A DNA stretch of 64,000 bases, taken from Anderseniella sp. Lineage in GTDB: Bacteria > Pseudomonadota > Alphaproteobacteria > Rhizobiales > Aestuariivirgaceae. Positions within the stretch are counted from its first letter, which is position 1, and the number at the start of each line of letters is the position of its first letter. Shown here one piece after another: positions 63,667 to 64,000 of the stretch. A model generated the notes under the pieces. It had not been told where the DNA came from. It saw nothing but the letters and a program-made list of their open reading frames with translations, and did not search any database. The stretch is from the NCBI GenBank assembly GCA_028289645.1, contig JANQOK010000016.1, forward strand, positions 434,001 through 498,000, in the 5' to 3' direction. The position numbers and the translations under genes were made by a program.

Positions 63667-64000
63667 AGTTGACGCTACGTCGCATTAAAGCTTACGTTAC
63701 GTTCACTTGTCAATCACAACCGGAGCATTTCTTTATTTTCCCACAAAATCATACTCCAAACTGTCGCTGAAACCGGCGGGTCAGGTCTGACTGGGCAACA
63801 CGTTCTTGACCTTGCATGATTGTTGATTGGGCGCAATTTAACTAAGGCTCCTCGAAGTTACATTTCTAACGACGCAAGTGCCTATTTCTCACCCTCAAGA
63901 ACCAATGCAAAATTTGACGTTACGGCAATTAATCTTAAAATAGTTGAATGGAACGGCTGATTTGGAAGTTGAACCATGGAACATCACAGCATGCACGGAC
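63667..64000. other. Intergenic AT-rich stretch to the right edge
   Basis: About 330 bases. ATG 63976 with GGAAG eight bases upstream begins an open frame (MEHHSMHG) that runs off the edge; it may be the start of a further gene on the plus strand, but eight residues are too few to tell. Confidence 0.3.

Overview
The window comes from an alphaproteobacterium, most likely of the Hyphomicrobiales (Rhizobiales). Evidence: GcrA, a PdhS-type cell-cycle kinase, the block murA - DUF2948 - hisD - UPF0262 - LMW phosphatase - maf - yacG, an argD-argF-hslO operon, and a tRNA-His that lacks the extra 5' G and carries A73, a known alphaproteobacterial trait. I cannot name a genus. Most of the window is GC-rich chromosomal sequence; the last 6 kb is visibly AT-rich.

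Layout. 1-2.8 kb: a zinc-starvation cluster, in which a His-rich COG0523 GTPase and a HisI paralogue diverge from a Zur-like palindrome, followed by a ribD remnant and a small Cys protein. 3-5.5 kb: cytosine deaminase and a Tat-exported cyclase-family hydrolase. 5.8-14.2 kb: housekeeping genes (2OG oxygenase, dcd, apaG, argE, hslO-argF-argD, gcrA). 14.3-22.3 kb: the phosphate regulon phoR / [24 protein letters not shown] behind tandem Pho boxes; PstA carries a coiled-coil periplasmic insertion and PhoR has no membrane anchor. 22.4-30 kb: hydrolases, a Crp/Fnr regulator divergent from a small secreted protein, an amino-acid-type binding protein, tRNA-Gly and a radical SAM protein. 30-38.5 kb: a sugar-acid region with a PfkB kinase, an OtnK-type kinase and an apparent operon TAXI binding protein - DctQM fusion - universal stress protein - glycerate kinase, then tRNA-His.

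38.8-52 kb: PdhS-like kinase, a stand-alone cyanophycin-synthetase-like Mur ligase, acetoacetyl-CoA synthetase, AsmA, MoaE, a nuclease, TrkH, and an HTH gene with two unrecognised neighbours. 52-57.9 kb: tRNA-Thr, a 47-residue ORF, murA through yacG, and tRNA-Phe. From the end of tRNA-Phe the sequence becomes AT-rich with large gaps and unfamiliar genes, consistent with a genomic island at the tRNA that runs past the right edge: a membrane protein with a binding protein, and a lipoprotein with a two-domain peptidoglycan hydrolase that lacks a signal peptide. The latter pair is my best candidate for an undescribed system.

At least five copies of an about 87-bp palindromic repeat (ends CGTCATTCCAGCGAAGG) sit only between genes. 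All assignments are by eye from protein and nucleotide motifs; no database search was run.
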